Source: Roseovarius sp. W115 (lineage in GTDB: Bacteria; Pseudomonadota; Alphaproteobacteria; Rhodobacterales; Rhodobacteraceae). From it: a stretch of DNA of 64,000 nt. The DNA lies in contig NZ_CP146606.1 in the NCBI RefSeq assembly GCF_032842945.2, positions 3,414,501-3,478,500 of the forward strand, read 5' to 3'. The notes below the pieces were generated by a model. That model did not search any database and was not told the origin of the DNA. It worked only from the letters and a program-made list of their open reading frames with translations. The position numbers and the translations under genes were made by a program. Positions 44,436-53,921 of this stretch are shown one piece after another. Every line of letters starts with the position of its first letter. Position 1 is the first letter of the stretch.

Positions 44436-46277
44436 ATGGCATCGAAAAGCATCACCAAACCACTGGTCTGGATTCTCATGGGCCTGCTCATTCTAGGGCT
44501 TGGCGGCTTTGGAGTGACCAGCCTGTCGGGCACATTGCGCAGCGTTGGCAAGGTTGGCGAGGCGGATATTCGGGTCGATGAGTATTTCCGCGGGCTGCAA
44601 CAGGAAATCAACGCGTTGCAAGCCAGCCGTGGTGAACCTGTCAGCTTTATTCAAGCCAGTGCCGAAGGTGTGCCGGAACGCGTGCTGTCCCAGCTCATCA
44701 GCCAGGCGGCCTTTGATCATGAAATGATTTCAAGCGGTGTTTCCGTCGGAGATGAGGCGATCGGGGAACAAATCCTTGCCATGCCACAATTCCGCGGCGG
44801 CGATGGTGAGTTCAACCGCGAGGCCTATCGTTTTACCCTCGAACAGGCAGGCCTTTCAGAGCGCGACTTTGAAGAAAGCATGCGCCGCGACACCGCGCGC
44901 AGCTTCCTGCAGGCATCTGTTCTGGCGGGCGTGACGCTTCCTGATGCCTATGGCGACACGCTTGCCGCCTATCTGGGCGAACGCCGTGCCATTACATGGA
45001 GCCTGCAGACGCGCAACGATTTAGAGATTGGCATACCGGAGCCGACTGAGGCCGATCTGCAAGCCTACCACCAGGAAAACGCCGCTCTTTTCACACGCCC
45101 GGAATCCAAGCGCATCACCTATGCCTGGCTCACGCCGGAAATGATCGTGGACACGGTGGAGATTGACGATCAATCCCTGCGCGACGCTTATGAACTTCGC
45201 TTTGATGAATTTAACCAACCAGAGCGACGCATGGTGGACCGGCTTGTCTTTCCATCCGAGGATGATGCAGCTGCGGCTGCAGATCGCGTTGCATTGGGCA
45301 CGGTCAGCTTCTCGGATCTTGTATCAGAGCGCGGCCTGCAACTCTCGGACACCGATATGGGTGTGGTGACGGCCCGTGATCTGGGTGACAATTCTGACGC
45401 TATTTTCGCTGGTCTGACAGGACACGTCATCGGCCCCGTTGAGACCAATCTTGGCCCGGCGCTCTTCCGTATCAACGCTATTCTTGAGGCGCAGGAGACC
45501 ACCTTTGAAGACGCCCTGCCACAGCTTCGAGAAAGTGTCGGCGCCGACCGCGCCCGCCGTGTGGTGGAATCGCAAGTCGACAGTATTGACGACCTGCTTG
45601 CCGGCGGCGCGACTGTTGAGGACCTCGCCGAAGAGACCGACATGCAGGTGGCCGAGATCGTCTGGAACCCGACCGTCAGCGATGACATCGCCGCCTATGA
45701 GGCCTTCCGCGCCGCTGCTGCGTCACTGACCGAGAACGACTTTCCAGAGGTCATGCAGCTTGATGATGGCAGCATCTATGCCATGCGGCTGGATGAAACG
45801 ATCCCGCCCGAACTTGCGCCACTTGAGGACGTGCGTGACGAGGTTGTCGCGGGATGGGAAAACCAGACCTATGTTGAGCTTCTGGTTGAAAAGGTCACAC
45901 CGCTTATCGAGGAGATGCGCGACGGCAAGACCTTTGAAGGTGTCGATCTGGCGGTGACTGGAACGCAAGAGCTCACCCGCCGGGGTTTTGTCGACAATGC
46001 ACCTGCCGATTTCATTGACCGCGTGTTTTCCATGGATGCAGGCGAAGTGGCACTGATCCGTGGACCGGGCCGTGTCTTTGTGCTCAAACTCGATAGCATT
46101 CAGCCTCCGGATGAAGCAGATGAGGATTTAACGCAAGTGATCCAGCAACTTCGCAACGAGGCGGCAGGCACTGTTTCACGCGACTACCTGCAAATTCTGG
46201 CAACTGACATTCGCAGCCGCGCAGGCATCGAGATTGACGAAGCGGCGATCAATGCCGTGCATCTGAACTTTCAGTAA
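44436..46277 (+). CDS. PpiD/SurA-type periplasmic folding factor
   Basis: The protein is 613 aa from the ATG at 44436 (GAGGA ribosome-binding site). One N-terminal membrane helix (about 11-31) anchors a large periplasmic part containing a SurA_N-like domain and a degenerate parvulin region (about 240-370). PpiD-like proteins assist outer-membrane and secreted-protein folding at the Sec exit. The parvulin active site looks incomplete, as often in PpiD. Acidic C-terminus. Confidence 0.85.
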   Translation: MASKSITKPLVWILMGLLILGLGGFGVTSLSGTLRSVGKVGEADIRVDEYFRGLQQEINALQASRGEPVSFIQASAEGVPERVLSQLISQAAFDHEMISSGVSVGDEAIGEQILAMPQFRGGDGEFNREAYRFTLEQAGLSERDFEESMRRDTARSFLQASVLAGVTLPDAYGDTLAAYLGERRAITWSLQTRNDLEIGIPEPTEADLQAYHQENAALFTRPESKRITYAWLTPEMIVDTVEIDDQSLRDAYELRFDEFNQPERRMVDRLVFPSEDDAAAAADRVALGTVSFSDLVSERGLQLSDTDMGVVTARDLGDNSDAIFAGLTGHVIGPVETNLGPALFRINAILEAQETTFEDALPQLRESVGADRARRVVESQVDSIDDLLAGGATVEDLAEETDMQVAEIVWNPTVSDDIAAYEAFRAAAASLTENDFPEVMQLDDGSIYAMRLDETIPPELAPLEDVRDEVVAGWENQTYVELLVEKVTPLIEEMRDGKTFEGVDLAVTGTQELTRRGFVDNAPADFIDRVFSMDAGEVALIRGPGRVFVLKLDSIQPPDEADEDLTQVIQQLRNEAAGTVSRDYLQILATDIRSRAGIEIDEAAINAVHLNFQ

Positions 46278-46289
46278 CGGACGACCACA

Positions 46290-47801
46290 TTGGACCTGAT
46301 CCCATCATTTGAGGCCTTTGCGAAAGGCTATGAGGCAGGCCAGAACCAGGTCGTGTATACCAAGCTTGCGGCTGATCTCGACACACCTGTATCTCTTATG
46401 CTCAAACTCACCGGCGCGGCGCGCGATGCGTTCATGCTGGAGTCCGTCACCGGCGGCGAGGTGCGCGGGCGTTATTCGATCATTGGCATGAAGCCTGATC
46501 TTGTCTGGCAATGCCACGGCACCACCAGCCGCATCAACCGACAGGCACGATATGACGCCGACGCGTTCACCCAGCTTGAGGGCGATCCGCTGGACCGCCT
46601 ACGCGATCTGATTGCGGAAAGCCGGATCGACCTACCTGATGATCTGCCTGCCGCCAGCGCCGGGCTCTTTGGCTATCTGGGCTATGACATGATCCGGCTG
46701 GTCGAACATCTGCCCAATGTGAACCCGGATCCGCTTGGCCTGCCTGATGCGATGCTGCAACGCCCTTCGGTGATTGCGGTGCTGGACGGGGTCAAGGGCG
46801 ACGTTACAGTGGTATCCCCGGCTTGGGTGAGTGAGGGCCAAAGCGCGCGCGCGGCCTATGCGCAGGCGGCTGAGCGTGTCATGGATGCCGTGCGCGACAT
46901 GGAACGCGCCCTGCCCCAACAGGCCCGCGATCTCGGTGAGGCCGATGATACGGCCGAGCCGCAGTCAAATTTCACGCGTGAGGGTTACAAGGCGGCAGTT
47001 GAAACGGCCAAGGAATATATCCGCGCGGGTGACATCTTTCAGGTTGTTCCAAGCCAGCGCTGGACACAAAACTTCACGCGGCCGCCCTTCACGCTTTACC
47101 GCAGCCTGCGGCGCACCAATCCGTCGCCCTTCATGTTCTACTTCAACTTCGGCGGCTTTCAGGTGGTTGGGGCCAGCCCGGAAATCCTTGTGCGTGTGAT
47201 GGATGGCGAGGTTACGATCCGCCCCATTGCGGGTACGCGTCCCCGTGGCGCGACACCAGAAGAAGACAGAGCGCATGAGGCAGATTTGCTGGCCGATCCC
47301 AAGGAACTGGCGGAGCACCTCATGCTACTGGATTTGGGGCGCAACGATGTGGGCCGCGTGGCCAAGATCGGCACGGTGCATCCCACTGAAGAGTTCATCA
47401 TCGAGCGCTACAGCCACGTGATGCATATCGTCTCAAACGTCGTGGGGGACTTGAGCGAGGAGCATGACGCGCTCTCAGCCCTTCTGGCCGGGCTTCCGGC
47501 GGGCACAGTCTCGGGTGCGCCCAAGGTGCGGGCGATGGAGATCATTGATGAACTGGAGCCGGAGAAGCGTGGCGTTTACGGCGGTGGCGTCGGGTATTTC
47601 AGCGCCGGTGGCGATATGGATGTGTGCATCGCGCTGCGCACGGCGGTGGTGAAAGACCAAAAGCTCTATATCCAGGCCGGAGGCGGCGTGGTTTACGACA
47701 GCGACCCAGAGGCCGAATTCATGGAAACAGTGCACAAATCCAACGCCATTCGGCGCGCCGCAGCCGATGCTGCACGGTTTGACCGGGATGACAATGGCTG
47801 A
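46290..47801 (+). CDS. trpE: Anthranilate synthase component I
   Basis: The 503-aa enzyme starts at TTG. The N-terminal tryptophan-binding region includes LMLKLTGAARDAFMLESVTGGE; the chorismate-binding domain has IRPIAGTRPRGATPEED, LLDLGRNDVGRV and GVYGGGVGYFSAGGDMDVCIALRT. It makes anthranilate with TrpG, which is not in view here. First committed step of tryptophan synthesis. It follows the foldase gene by 12 nt. Confidence 0.95.
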   Translation: MDLIPSFEAFAKGYEAGQNQVVYTKLAADLDTPVSLMLKLTGAARDAFMLESVTGGEVRGRYSIIGMKPDLVWQCHGTTSRINRQARYDADAFTQLEGDPLDRLRDLIAESRIDLPDDLPAASAGLFGYLGYDMIRLVEHLPNVNPDPLGLPDAMLQRPSVIAVLDGVKGDVTVVSPAWVSEGQSARAAYAQAAERVMDAVRDMERALPQQARDLGEADDTAEPQSNFTREGYKAAVETAKEYIRAGDIFQVVPSQRWTQNFTRPPFTLYRSLRRTNPSPFMFYFNFGGFQVVGASPEILVRVMDGEVTIRPIAGTRPRGATPEEDRAHEADLLADPKELAEHLMLLDLGRNDVGRVAKIGTVHPTEEFIIERYSHVMHIVSNVVGDLSEEHDALSALLAGLPAGTVSGAPKVRAMEIIDELEPEKRGVYGGGVGYFSAGGDMDVCIALRTAVVKDQKLYIQAGGGVVYDSDPEAEFMETVHKSNAIRRAAADAARFDRDDNG

Positions 47802-47813
47802 TCGGGCGACCCC

Positions 47814-48362
47814 GTGACCCGCGTTCTGCTCTTTAACAAACCTTACGGTGTCCTCTCGCAATTTACCGACAAAGGCACCGAGGGCAGTCCTCGCGAGACC
47901 CTTTCGGATTACATTGACGTCCCCGGAGTATACGCCGCGGGGCGTCTGGATCGCGACAGCGAGGGGCTCTTGGTTCTGACCGATAATGGACGACTTCAAG
48001 CGCGACTTTCAAATCCCCGTTTCAAAACGGAAAAAACCTATCTCGCTCAAGTTGAGGGCGTGCCGGACGACATGGCGGTACGGGACTTATGCGATGGCGT
48101 TACACTCAAAGATGGCCCGACACGACGCGCCAAAGTTCGACAGATTGAGGCGCCGGATATCTGGGAGCGCGACCCGCCCATCCGCTACCGCAAATCTGTG
48201 CCTGATAGTTGGTTGGAAATCACCCTATCCGAGGGGCGCAACCGGCAAGTGCGCCGCATGACGGCGCATGTGGGAAATCCCACGCTCAGACTGATCCGAT
48301 GGCGGATTGGGGAGTGGACAGTTCAAGGGTTAAAGCCGGGCCAATGGCGCGAGGCGCTCTAA
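47814..48362 (+). CDS. RsuA/RluB/E-family pseudouridine synthase
   Basis: The 182-aa protein starts at GTG. The catalytic Asp is in [14 protein letters not shown], with [11 protein letters not shown] and the C-terminal [10 protein letters not shown] motif typical of RluE/RsuA enzymes. No S4 domain is present, as in RluE, which modifies 23S rRNA U2457. It lies 12 nt after trpE. Confidence 0.9.
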   Translation: MTRVLLFNKPYGVLSQFTDKGTEGSPRETLSDYIDVPGVYAAGRLDRDSEGLLVLTDNGRLQARLSNPRFKTEKTYLAQVEGVPDDMAVRDLCDGVTLKDGPTRRAKVRQIEAPDIWERDPPIRYRKSVPDSWLEITLSEGRNRQVRRMTAHVGNPTLRLIRWRIGEWTVQGLKPGQWREAL

Positions 48363-48416
48363 GCACCGTCAGACTTGCCTGATGTGCCAACTGTCTTCTC
48401 GCTGCGCGCAGCGCCC

Positions 48417-48575
48417 TCACGCGAAGATCAGCGCCACCACAAAACCCGCCGACATCGCAAACACAATACCTGCCGCGTAAGTTGTCGCTTTTACCGGCTT
48501 TTTCTTTGGCTTCATGGTCCATTGCGACCACTTTTGATGCTTGTCAATTACGTCGGCATCGTCCCAGTAACTCAT
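48417..48575 (-). CDS. Small tail-anchored-type membrane protein (52 aa)
   Basis: A 53-codon frame starts at the ATG at 48575 with GGGAG 8 nt upstream. It has a soluble charged N-half (MSYWDDADVIDKHQKWSQW), a Lys/Pro patch (MKPKKKPVK) and one C-terminal hydrophobic helix ending in LIFA. It resembles small cytochrome-oxidase-accessory or other Rhodobacteraceae mini-proteins in layout, but I do not recognise the family. Good coding potential despite its size. Confidence 0.65.
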   Translation of the reverse strand: MSYWDDADVIDKHQKWSQWTMKPKKKPVKATTYAAGIVFAMSAGFVVALIFA

Positions 48576-48783
48576 CCCCACAACTCCCAGTACACAATAG
48601 AATGAGACTGGAATCGTACGAGATTGTGGCAGAAATGTGGCAAGTGTGGTGAAGCTGTGTCAAACAGCCCAAATTGCTGAATTCCAGGGAAAAAAGTGGA
48701 ATTAATACCTGTAATTTCAAAGAACTGTATTCAAAATGGAAAGAATGGGACCTGAACGAGCAGGCGCATTGATGCGATAAGCG

Positions 48784-49257
48784 TCAAAAACTGAAAATAT
48801 CGCCCATGTTTTCGATGATGGACACAAGCAACACCACGCCCGCGACAAGCACCGCGATCCACCAGAAGAAATGGAAAACGATCGCTGCAACACCAAAGCT
48901 TGTCCCGTAGACCGAAAAGCGCCAGTTCTCACGCAGCACGCCCGAGATGAGTGACAAGATGATGGCCAGCACACCGAAAACAGGCGCGGCTATTGCAACA
49001 TAGCTCCAGATCGACGGAGACACAGCTTCCGGTTCCGGCTGCGGCAAGCCCAGCAAACTACGCCAGGCAGAGCGTTTGATGTCTCCTGCGATTTCGCCAA
49101 TCTGCGTCCCAATAGAAGGTTTGGTCTCAAAGGTCGGCCCTACGATCTGCGCAAAGACCAAAAGAAGGGCCATTGCCCCCGCTAAAACGGCGTAAAACCC
49201 CCAAGTCCTCAGGAACTCAGGCCGGTCTGGGTTAGGCATATGCATTTGGGTTTCCAT
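48784..49257 (-). CDS. Hypothetical membrane protein
   Basis: The protein is 157 aa from the ATG at 49257; the frame extends upstream but without membrane or domain content. Three hydrophobic helices are clear (about 18-36, 82-104 and 119-147), with a central soluble loop rich in Pro/Glu (LPQPEPEAV). Family not recognised. Monocistronic. Confidence 0.65.
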   Translation of the reverse strand: METQMHMPNPDRPEFLRTWGFYAVLAGAMALLLVFAQIVGPTFETKPSIGTQIGEIAGDIKRSAWRSLLGLPQPEPEAVSPSIWSYVAIAAPVFGVLAIILSLISGVLRENWRFSVYGTSFGVAAIVFHFFWWIAVLVAGVVLLVSIIENMGDIFSF

Positions 49258-49662
49258 GAAATGCTTGTGCGGACCAACTTCGGCAAAACTGTGGTTTTGG
49301 CGGGAAATGTTTTGGAAAAAGATCAGCGAGCTGCTGTGTGCATAGCTCTTGTTTGGCACTGAGAAAACCGATGAAGGGCTGGTTTGAGCCCAACCTGTGA
49401 ATTCGAAATTCTTGCTGCGTGCGCTCGCAGCGAGATTGTTTCGACAACTGTGAAGTCGTTCTTGCTGCAACGCAATCACAGAAACGGTCATTCGCGCTGG
49501 TTGCGGCGAACCAGCCGGAGCGAACTCACAGGTGGCGGAACCGGGCTGTCCTTTGGGTAGTTGCCAATCTTCCTAAAGGCTTGTGTTGCCTACCGTCTAA
49601 GAGACCTAGGTGTGAATAGTCCAAAGGGACTGTTTCCTTAGGAGAACGTCCGGTCAGGCACC
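49258..49662. other. Intergenic region without a supported gene
   Basis: These 405 nt lie between two minus-strand genes. A short hairpin AGTCC-AAAG-GGACT (49618-49631) lies 30-45 nt past the stop of the transporter gene and may terminate it. Nothing else recognised; open frames lack ribosome-binding sites or homology. Confidence 0.5.
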
Positions 49663-50586
49663 TTATCTTGGCCAAAGCTTCAGAAGCAAGAACAATGCTC
49701 CGAGACCAACAACCAACAATCCGACGGAGATCCAAAGAAAAGCAAACGGCTGGGTCGCAAGGGGGATACCAGCGACATTCATCCCGAACAGACCAGCGAC
49801 AAAACTCAAAGGCAGAAAAACGCCTGCAACAATGGAAAGCAGCACCATGGTTTTGTTCAAACGCTCGGTGACGCGAACTGAGACGAAATCTTGAAGGATC
49901 GAGGCGCGAAGCTGCATCGTGTCGAGTTGCTCGACCAACCGGGTGATGCGGTCAACTATGTCAGTCAGCCGCCGCTCCTGAAGCTCGGTCTGCCAATCAA
50001 AAGTTTCCGCGATAAGCACGTCCAACGCATCGCGTTGTGGAGCTATGAAGCGTCGAAGCAGAACAATCTTGCGGCGAATTTCCGTAATCTCCTTACGCAG
50101 CATGGGGACCGGTTTGAGCGACTGTTCGTCTTCCAGCCCGTCCAATGCAGTATCAACGCTTTCGATAACTTCTTGCATGCGGTCTGTTAGCCGGTCCGTC
50201 AGGGCAACCACGAACTCACCCGGTGAGTCAGGTCCGTTACCCGCCTCAATCTCCCTTGCCATAACGTCCACTGCGTCGAGGTGCCGAACCTGAAACGTCA
50301 CCACTTTGGTGGTGTCGATCCAGAGGCGCGGAGAAACCATGTCTTCAGGATCGGCACCGGGTTCCGTGTTGACGCCCCGGAGGATCAGCAGTGCGCCGGA
50401 ACCATGCGGCAAACACCTGGGTCTGGTGTCCTCCGCGATTAGCGCGGCGACCGTAACAGCATCGACTGCGTCAATCGAACCCAGAGCCATTTTGAGCTCC
50501 GGCATATCAGCCTTGAGCCGATGCCAGGCGGTATCGGAGGATTCCTGCCCTAGGCGACGTGCCAGCTTGATTGGTTCTTTAGACAT
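49663..50586 (-). CDS. CorA/ZntB-family metal transporter
   Basis: The protein is 307 aa from the ATG at 50586. A long cytosolic helical funnel ends in two C-terminal membrane helices carrying the GMN signature (GLFGMNVAGIP). Sequence elements such as LWIDTTKVVTFQVRHLDAV and LLRRFIAPQRDAL are typical of ZntB (Zn2+ uptake/efflux) rather than CorA. Ion not proven. First recognised gene of an ion-homeostasis group that includes the CBS protein and CaCA antiporter. Confidence 0.85.
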   Translation of the reverse strand: MSKEPIKLARRLGQESSDTAWHRLKADMPELKMALGSIDAVDAVTVAALIAEDTRPRCLPHGSGALLILRGVNTEPGADPEDMVSPRLWIDTTKVVTFQVRHLDAVDVMAREIEAGNGPDSPGEFVVALTDRLTDRMQEVIESVDTALDGLEDEQSLKPVPMLRKEITEIRRKIVLLRRFIAPQRDALDVLIAETFDWQTELQERRLTDIVDRITRLVEQLDTMQLRASILQDFVSVRVTERLNKTMVLLSIVAGVFLPLSFVAGLFGMNVAGIPLATQPFAFLWISVGLLVVGLGALFLLLKLWPR

Positions 50587-50921
50587 GAGGATCAGCGATC
50601 TTTTCGGGGTTGGTCTTTGGGCCACAAGAATCATCAATCAGCGTAACTTAATGCGTCTCAAAGTTCTCCACTCGAAGGGCCAAAAGAAAATTATTGACGA
50701 CTGATCTCTTGAAGCTTGTCTGAGTAATGCCGATCTTCTTTGTGACGCGAGATGGCCGGGCAGCTCCGTTGCGGTTCCAGTGAGAAGTTCCTGAGACGCC
50801 ACTCTTCCGATGCAGGACCAACACGCGATCTCTTGCCGATAAGTTTTGGTGGTTTGGTCGTCTGCTACCTGTGATGGGAACCGCTTCCTCCGGCGAATAT
50901 CTGACCGTCTGTGGAGCATCC
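50587..50921. other. Divergent promoter region
   Basis: These 335 nt separate the ZntB-like gene and the CBS gene, which are transcribed away from each other. No gene or clear operator recognised; a GGAG ribosome-binding site precedes the CBS start at its right edge. Confidence 0.5.
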
Positions 50922-51356
50922 ATGACCATAAAATCCATCTTGGCACGAAAGAGTGCTTCAGTCCCCTTAATCGGGCCGACTGCCCCTTTGGAAGCGGCAC
51001 TTGTCCATTTGGAGCAGGACGAAATCTCCGCTCTGATTGTGTCAGGCGGCGGCGAGCGAATTGAGGGAATCCTGACCGCTGCCGACATTGCACGCGGCCT
51101 GCACAAATACGGAGCCGACATCGTCGGTCTTTCAGTAAACCGACTGATGACTCGCGATGTGAAAACTTGCGATGTCTCGGCCTCGATCGCAGATGTGCAC
51201 AAGCTGATGTCCAAACATCAGATTCGCCATGTTCCGGTTACACGGAACGGGGCGCTGTGCGGTCTGATCAACATCCTGGATGTTATTCAGGGACGGCTGG
51301 ACGACAGCGAGACCGATGCAAAGTCTTTGCGTGACTACGTGGCCGGTCGTGCGTGA
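50922..51356 (+). CDS. CBS-pair protein
   Basis: The 144-aa stand-alone protein consists of two CBS motifs (IKSILARKSASVPLIGPTA onward, and VNRLMTRDVKTCDVSASI with HQIRHVPVTRNGALCGLINILDVI). CBS pairs bind adenine nucleotides and sense energy state. GGAG precedes the ATG at 50922. Partner unknown; nearby transporters are candidates. Confidence 0.88.
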   Translation: MTIKSILARKSASVPLIGPTAPLEAALVHLEQDEISALIVSGGGERIEGILTAADIARGLHKYGADIVGLSVNRLMTRDVKTCDVSASIADVHKLMSKHQIRHVPVTRNGALCGLINILDVIQGRLDDSETDAKSLRDYVAGRA

Positions 51357-51526
51357 GGCGGTGGTCTAAAGGCATTTCCGTCGGATTGTTCGCAACTGGC
51401 GGCGCTTGCTTCAGCACCGCAAATGCAGACTTTCCTTGACGACCGGGTGGCCGGGGTTGCAATGCAAATCTGGCAACGGAACTGTTCCGAGTAGACCAAG
51501 TCCGTGTCGTAATTGAGAGGCTGTAA

Positions 51527-52489
51527 TTGACCGTACTGTTTCTCCTCCTTGGGTTTGTCCTGCTCATTGCCGGTGCCGAGACTCTCGTGCGGGGGGCCGT
51601 GGGACTTGCGGAGCGATTGAAAATACCGCCCATCGTCATCGGCCTGACCCTGGTTGGCTTCGGCACGTCGACACCTGAGCTGGTGACCAGTCTGCAAGCG
51701 ATGCTCGCGGGTGCGCCCGGTATCGCCGTGGGCAACGTTGTGGGCAGCAACGTTGCCAATATTCTTTTGATCCTCGGGATCGCCGCGCTTCTCAGCCCGA
51801 TGAGCGTTGCGCCGGCCGCCATTCGGCGCGATGGCACTGTTCTCGTCCTGGCCAGTCTGGCCTGTCTTGCCGTGGTGTTGACCGGGGCAGTCCCCCGTTG
51901 GGTGGGTTTTGCCTTTTTGATCGCGCTCGCCAGCTACATCCTGATCACCTATATCAGCGAGAGCGAAAATGGTTCTGCTTCCGCAGCCTTGCATCAGGCC
52001 GAGGCCGCCGCTGCCCCCGCCGCGCCGCAATCGGTCTGGCTGATGGTGTTGAGTTTTGCAGGCGGTCTCGCGCTTACGATCCTGGGGGCGCGCTGGCTTG
52101 TAGCAAGTTCCATCGACTTTGCCAGGATTGCGGGCGTATCTGAAACGGTCATCGGCCTTACCATCGTGGCGGTTGGCACCTCGCTGCCGGAATTGGTGAC
52201 TTCGGCCATCGCGGCGCTCCGAGGACAAGGGGACGTCGCGTTTGGCAATATCGTGGGCAGTAACATCTTCAATATTCTGGGCATTCTGGGAGTAACCGCT
52301 GCTGTGGCTCCAATCCCGGTGCCGCCCGAGATAGCGTGGTTTGACATCTGGGTCATGCTTGCGGCGACCGGCGCGCTCATTGCCGTTGCGATGACGGGTT
52401 GGTTGATCCGCCGCAGTGAAGGGCTGGTTCTGCTCATGGCCTATGGGGCCTATCTGGCCGCAACACTGGTCATGGCTTCTGCAACTTGA
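51527..52489 (+). CDS. Na+/Ca2+ antiporter, CaCA (YrbG) family
   Basis: The 320-aa protein starts at TTG and has ten helices in two inverted repeats. The alpha-repeat motifs are GFGTSTPELVTSLQA with GNVVGSNVANILL, and AVGTSLPELVTSAIAA with GNIVGSNIFNILG. The acidic loop residues of the ion sites are intact. It exchanges Ca2+ (or K+) for Na+ at the inner membrane. Confidence 0.92.
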   Translation: MTVLFLLLGFVLLIAGAETLVRGAVGLAERLKIPPIVIGLTLVGFGTSTPELVTSLQAMLAGAPGIAVGNVVGSNVANILLILGIAALLSPMSVAPAAIRRDGTVLVLASLACLAVVLTGAVPRWVGFAFLIALASYILITYISESENGSASAALHQAEAAAAPAAPQSVWLMVLSFAGGLALTILGARWLVASSIDFARIAGVSETVIGLTIVAVGTSLPELVTSAIAALRGQGDVAFGNIVGSNIFNILGILGVTAAVAPIPVPPEIAWFDIWVMLAATGALIAVAMTGWLIRRSEGLVLLMAYGAYLAATLVMASAT

Positions 52490-52622
52490 ATGGAATGGGA
52501 AAATCCTCCCACAAGGCTCTTGAATTACGAAAAACCAAGGCGCATATTCGCATCGTCTGAATGTCGCGACAGAATCGACGATGGGCGCGCGACGGCGCAT
52601 TCGGCGTTGGAACCATTTCCAA

Positions 52623-53921
52623 ATGGATCAAGAAAGTTCTCCTGTTACGGAGCCTCCGGATATCGGGCATATCGCCAGGGTTTTCTCTTCTCCACTCAAT
52701 CCAAACCACCAAAAATCTGAGCCACGACGCGCAAGGGCGCGGGCAGAGCGTTTTCCAATCGGCCCGGAGACCGGAGCGTTTCGGCGGCGCTTCTTCCCTG
52801 ACGCCACCTTGGCGGATTGGAACGACTGGCGCTGGCAAATGCGCGCCCGGATACGTTCTGTGGCGGAGCTTGAACGGATCTTCGATCTCAGTGACGAAGA
52901 GCGTGAAGCAGTCAGCAGACATGCGGGCGGGCTGCCCGTGGGCATCACCCCTTACTATGCCAGCATTATGGGCCTGGGCGAACCCGGGGAACCGCTACGC
53001 CGCACGCATATACCCGTGGGCCAGGAATACCTGAGCACGCCCGGTGAGGCGGACGACCCTCTGGGTGAGGATCACGACACCTCCGTGCCGGGGCTTGTGC
53101 ACCGATATCCCGACCGGGTTCTCTTCCTGACAACCGGGACTTGTTCGACCTATTGCCGCTATTGCACCCGTTCGCGGATGGTTGGGCAATCGGGTGGCGA
53201 ATACCAGTTTTCAACCCGTCAGTGGGAACAGGCGCTTGGTTACATCGAGGCGCACCCGGAAATTCGCGATGTGCTCCTGTCGGGTGGTGATCCATTGACC
53301 ATTTCCGATGAGAAGTTGGACTATCTGCTGGGCCGTTTGCACGCCATTCGCCATGTGGAATTCGTGCGCATGGGCACAAAGGTGCCTACGGTGCTGCCGA
53401 TGCGGATCACGCGCGATCTGGTCCGGGTGCTGAAGAAACACCGCCCGCTCTGGATGTCGATCCACGCGACCCATCCGACGGAACTGACGCTCGAAGTGAC
53501 CGAGGCCTATGCGCGCCTTGCCGATGCCGGTATTCCGCTTGGGTCTCAGACCGTTCTGCTGAAAGGCATCAACGACAGTGTCGAGACCATGAAGGCGCTC
53601 AATCACGGGCTGCTGAAACGTCGGGTGAAGCCCTATTATCTTTATCAGTGCGACCCGATCACAGGCTCGGCCCATTTCCGCACGCCGGTCGCGAAGGGGC
53701 TGGAGATCATCGAAGGTTTGCGCGGCCACACGACCGGATACGCTGTTCCACAATACGTGATCGATGCCCCGGGCGGCGGCGGCAAAATCCCTCTGCTGCC
53801 CGACTATCTCGTGGGCCGCGACGGCGACGACCTGATCTTGCGCAACTTCGAAGGCAAGCAGTATCGCTACCACGACCCGGTTGAGGTCGTTGTCTCAGAC
53901 GTGGAGGGCGCGCCATGCTGA
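52623..53921 (+). CDS. kamA: Lysine 2,3-aminomutase (radical SAM)
   Basis: This 432-aa enzyme interconverts L-lysine and L-beta-lysine. The radical-SAM cysteines are C174, C178 and C181 (CSTYCRYC), with SAM-binding GGDPL. Positions matching clostridial KamA are all kept: R183 after the cluster, D344 and D381 for the lysine ammonium (37 apart, as in KamA), and PLP lysine K388 in DAPGGGGK. The C-terminal region separates it from EpmB, which lacks DAPGGGGK. It starts a five-gene overlapping operon and overlaps the next gene by 7 nt. The usual beta-lysine acetyltransferase ablB is absent. Confidence 0.9.
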   Translation: MDQESSPVTEPPDIGHIARVFSSPLNPNHQKSEPRRARARAERFPIGPETGAFRRRFFPDATLADWNDWRWQMRARIRSVAELERIFDLSDEEREAVSRHAGGLPVGITPYYASIMGLGEPGEPLRRTHIPVGQEYLSTPGEADDPLGEDHDTSVPGLVHRYPDRVLFLTTGTCSTYCRYCTRSRMVGQSGGEYQFSTRQWEQALGYIEAHPEIRDVLLSGGDPLTISDEKLDYLLGRLHAIRHVEFVRMGTKVPTVLPMRITRDLVRVLKKHRPLWMSIHATHPTELTLEVTEAYARLADAGIPLGSQTVLLKGINDSVETMKALNHGLLKRRVKPYYLYQCDPITGSAHFRTPVAKGLEIIEGLRGHTTGYAVPQYVIDAPGGGGKIPLLPDYLVGRDGDDLILRNFEGKQYRYHDPVEVVVSDVEGAPC

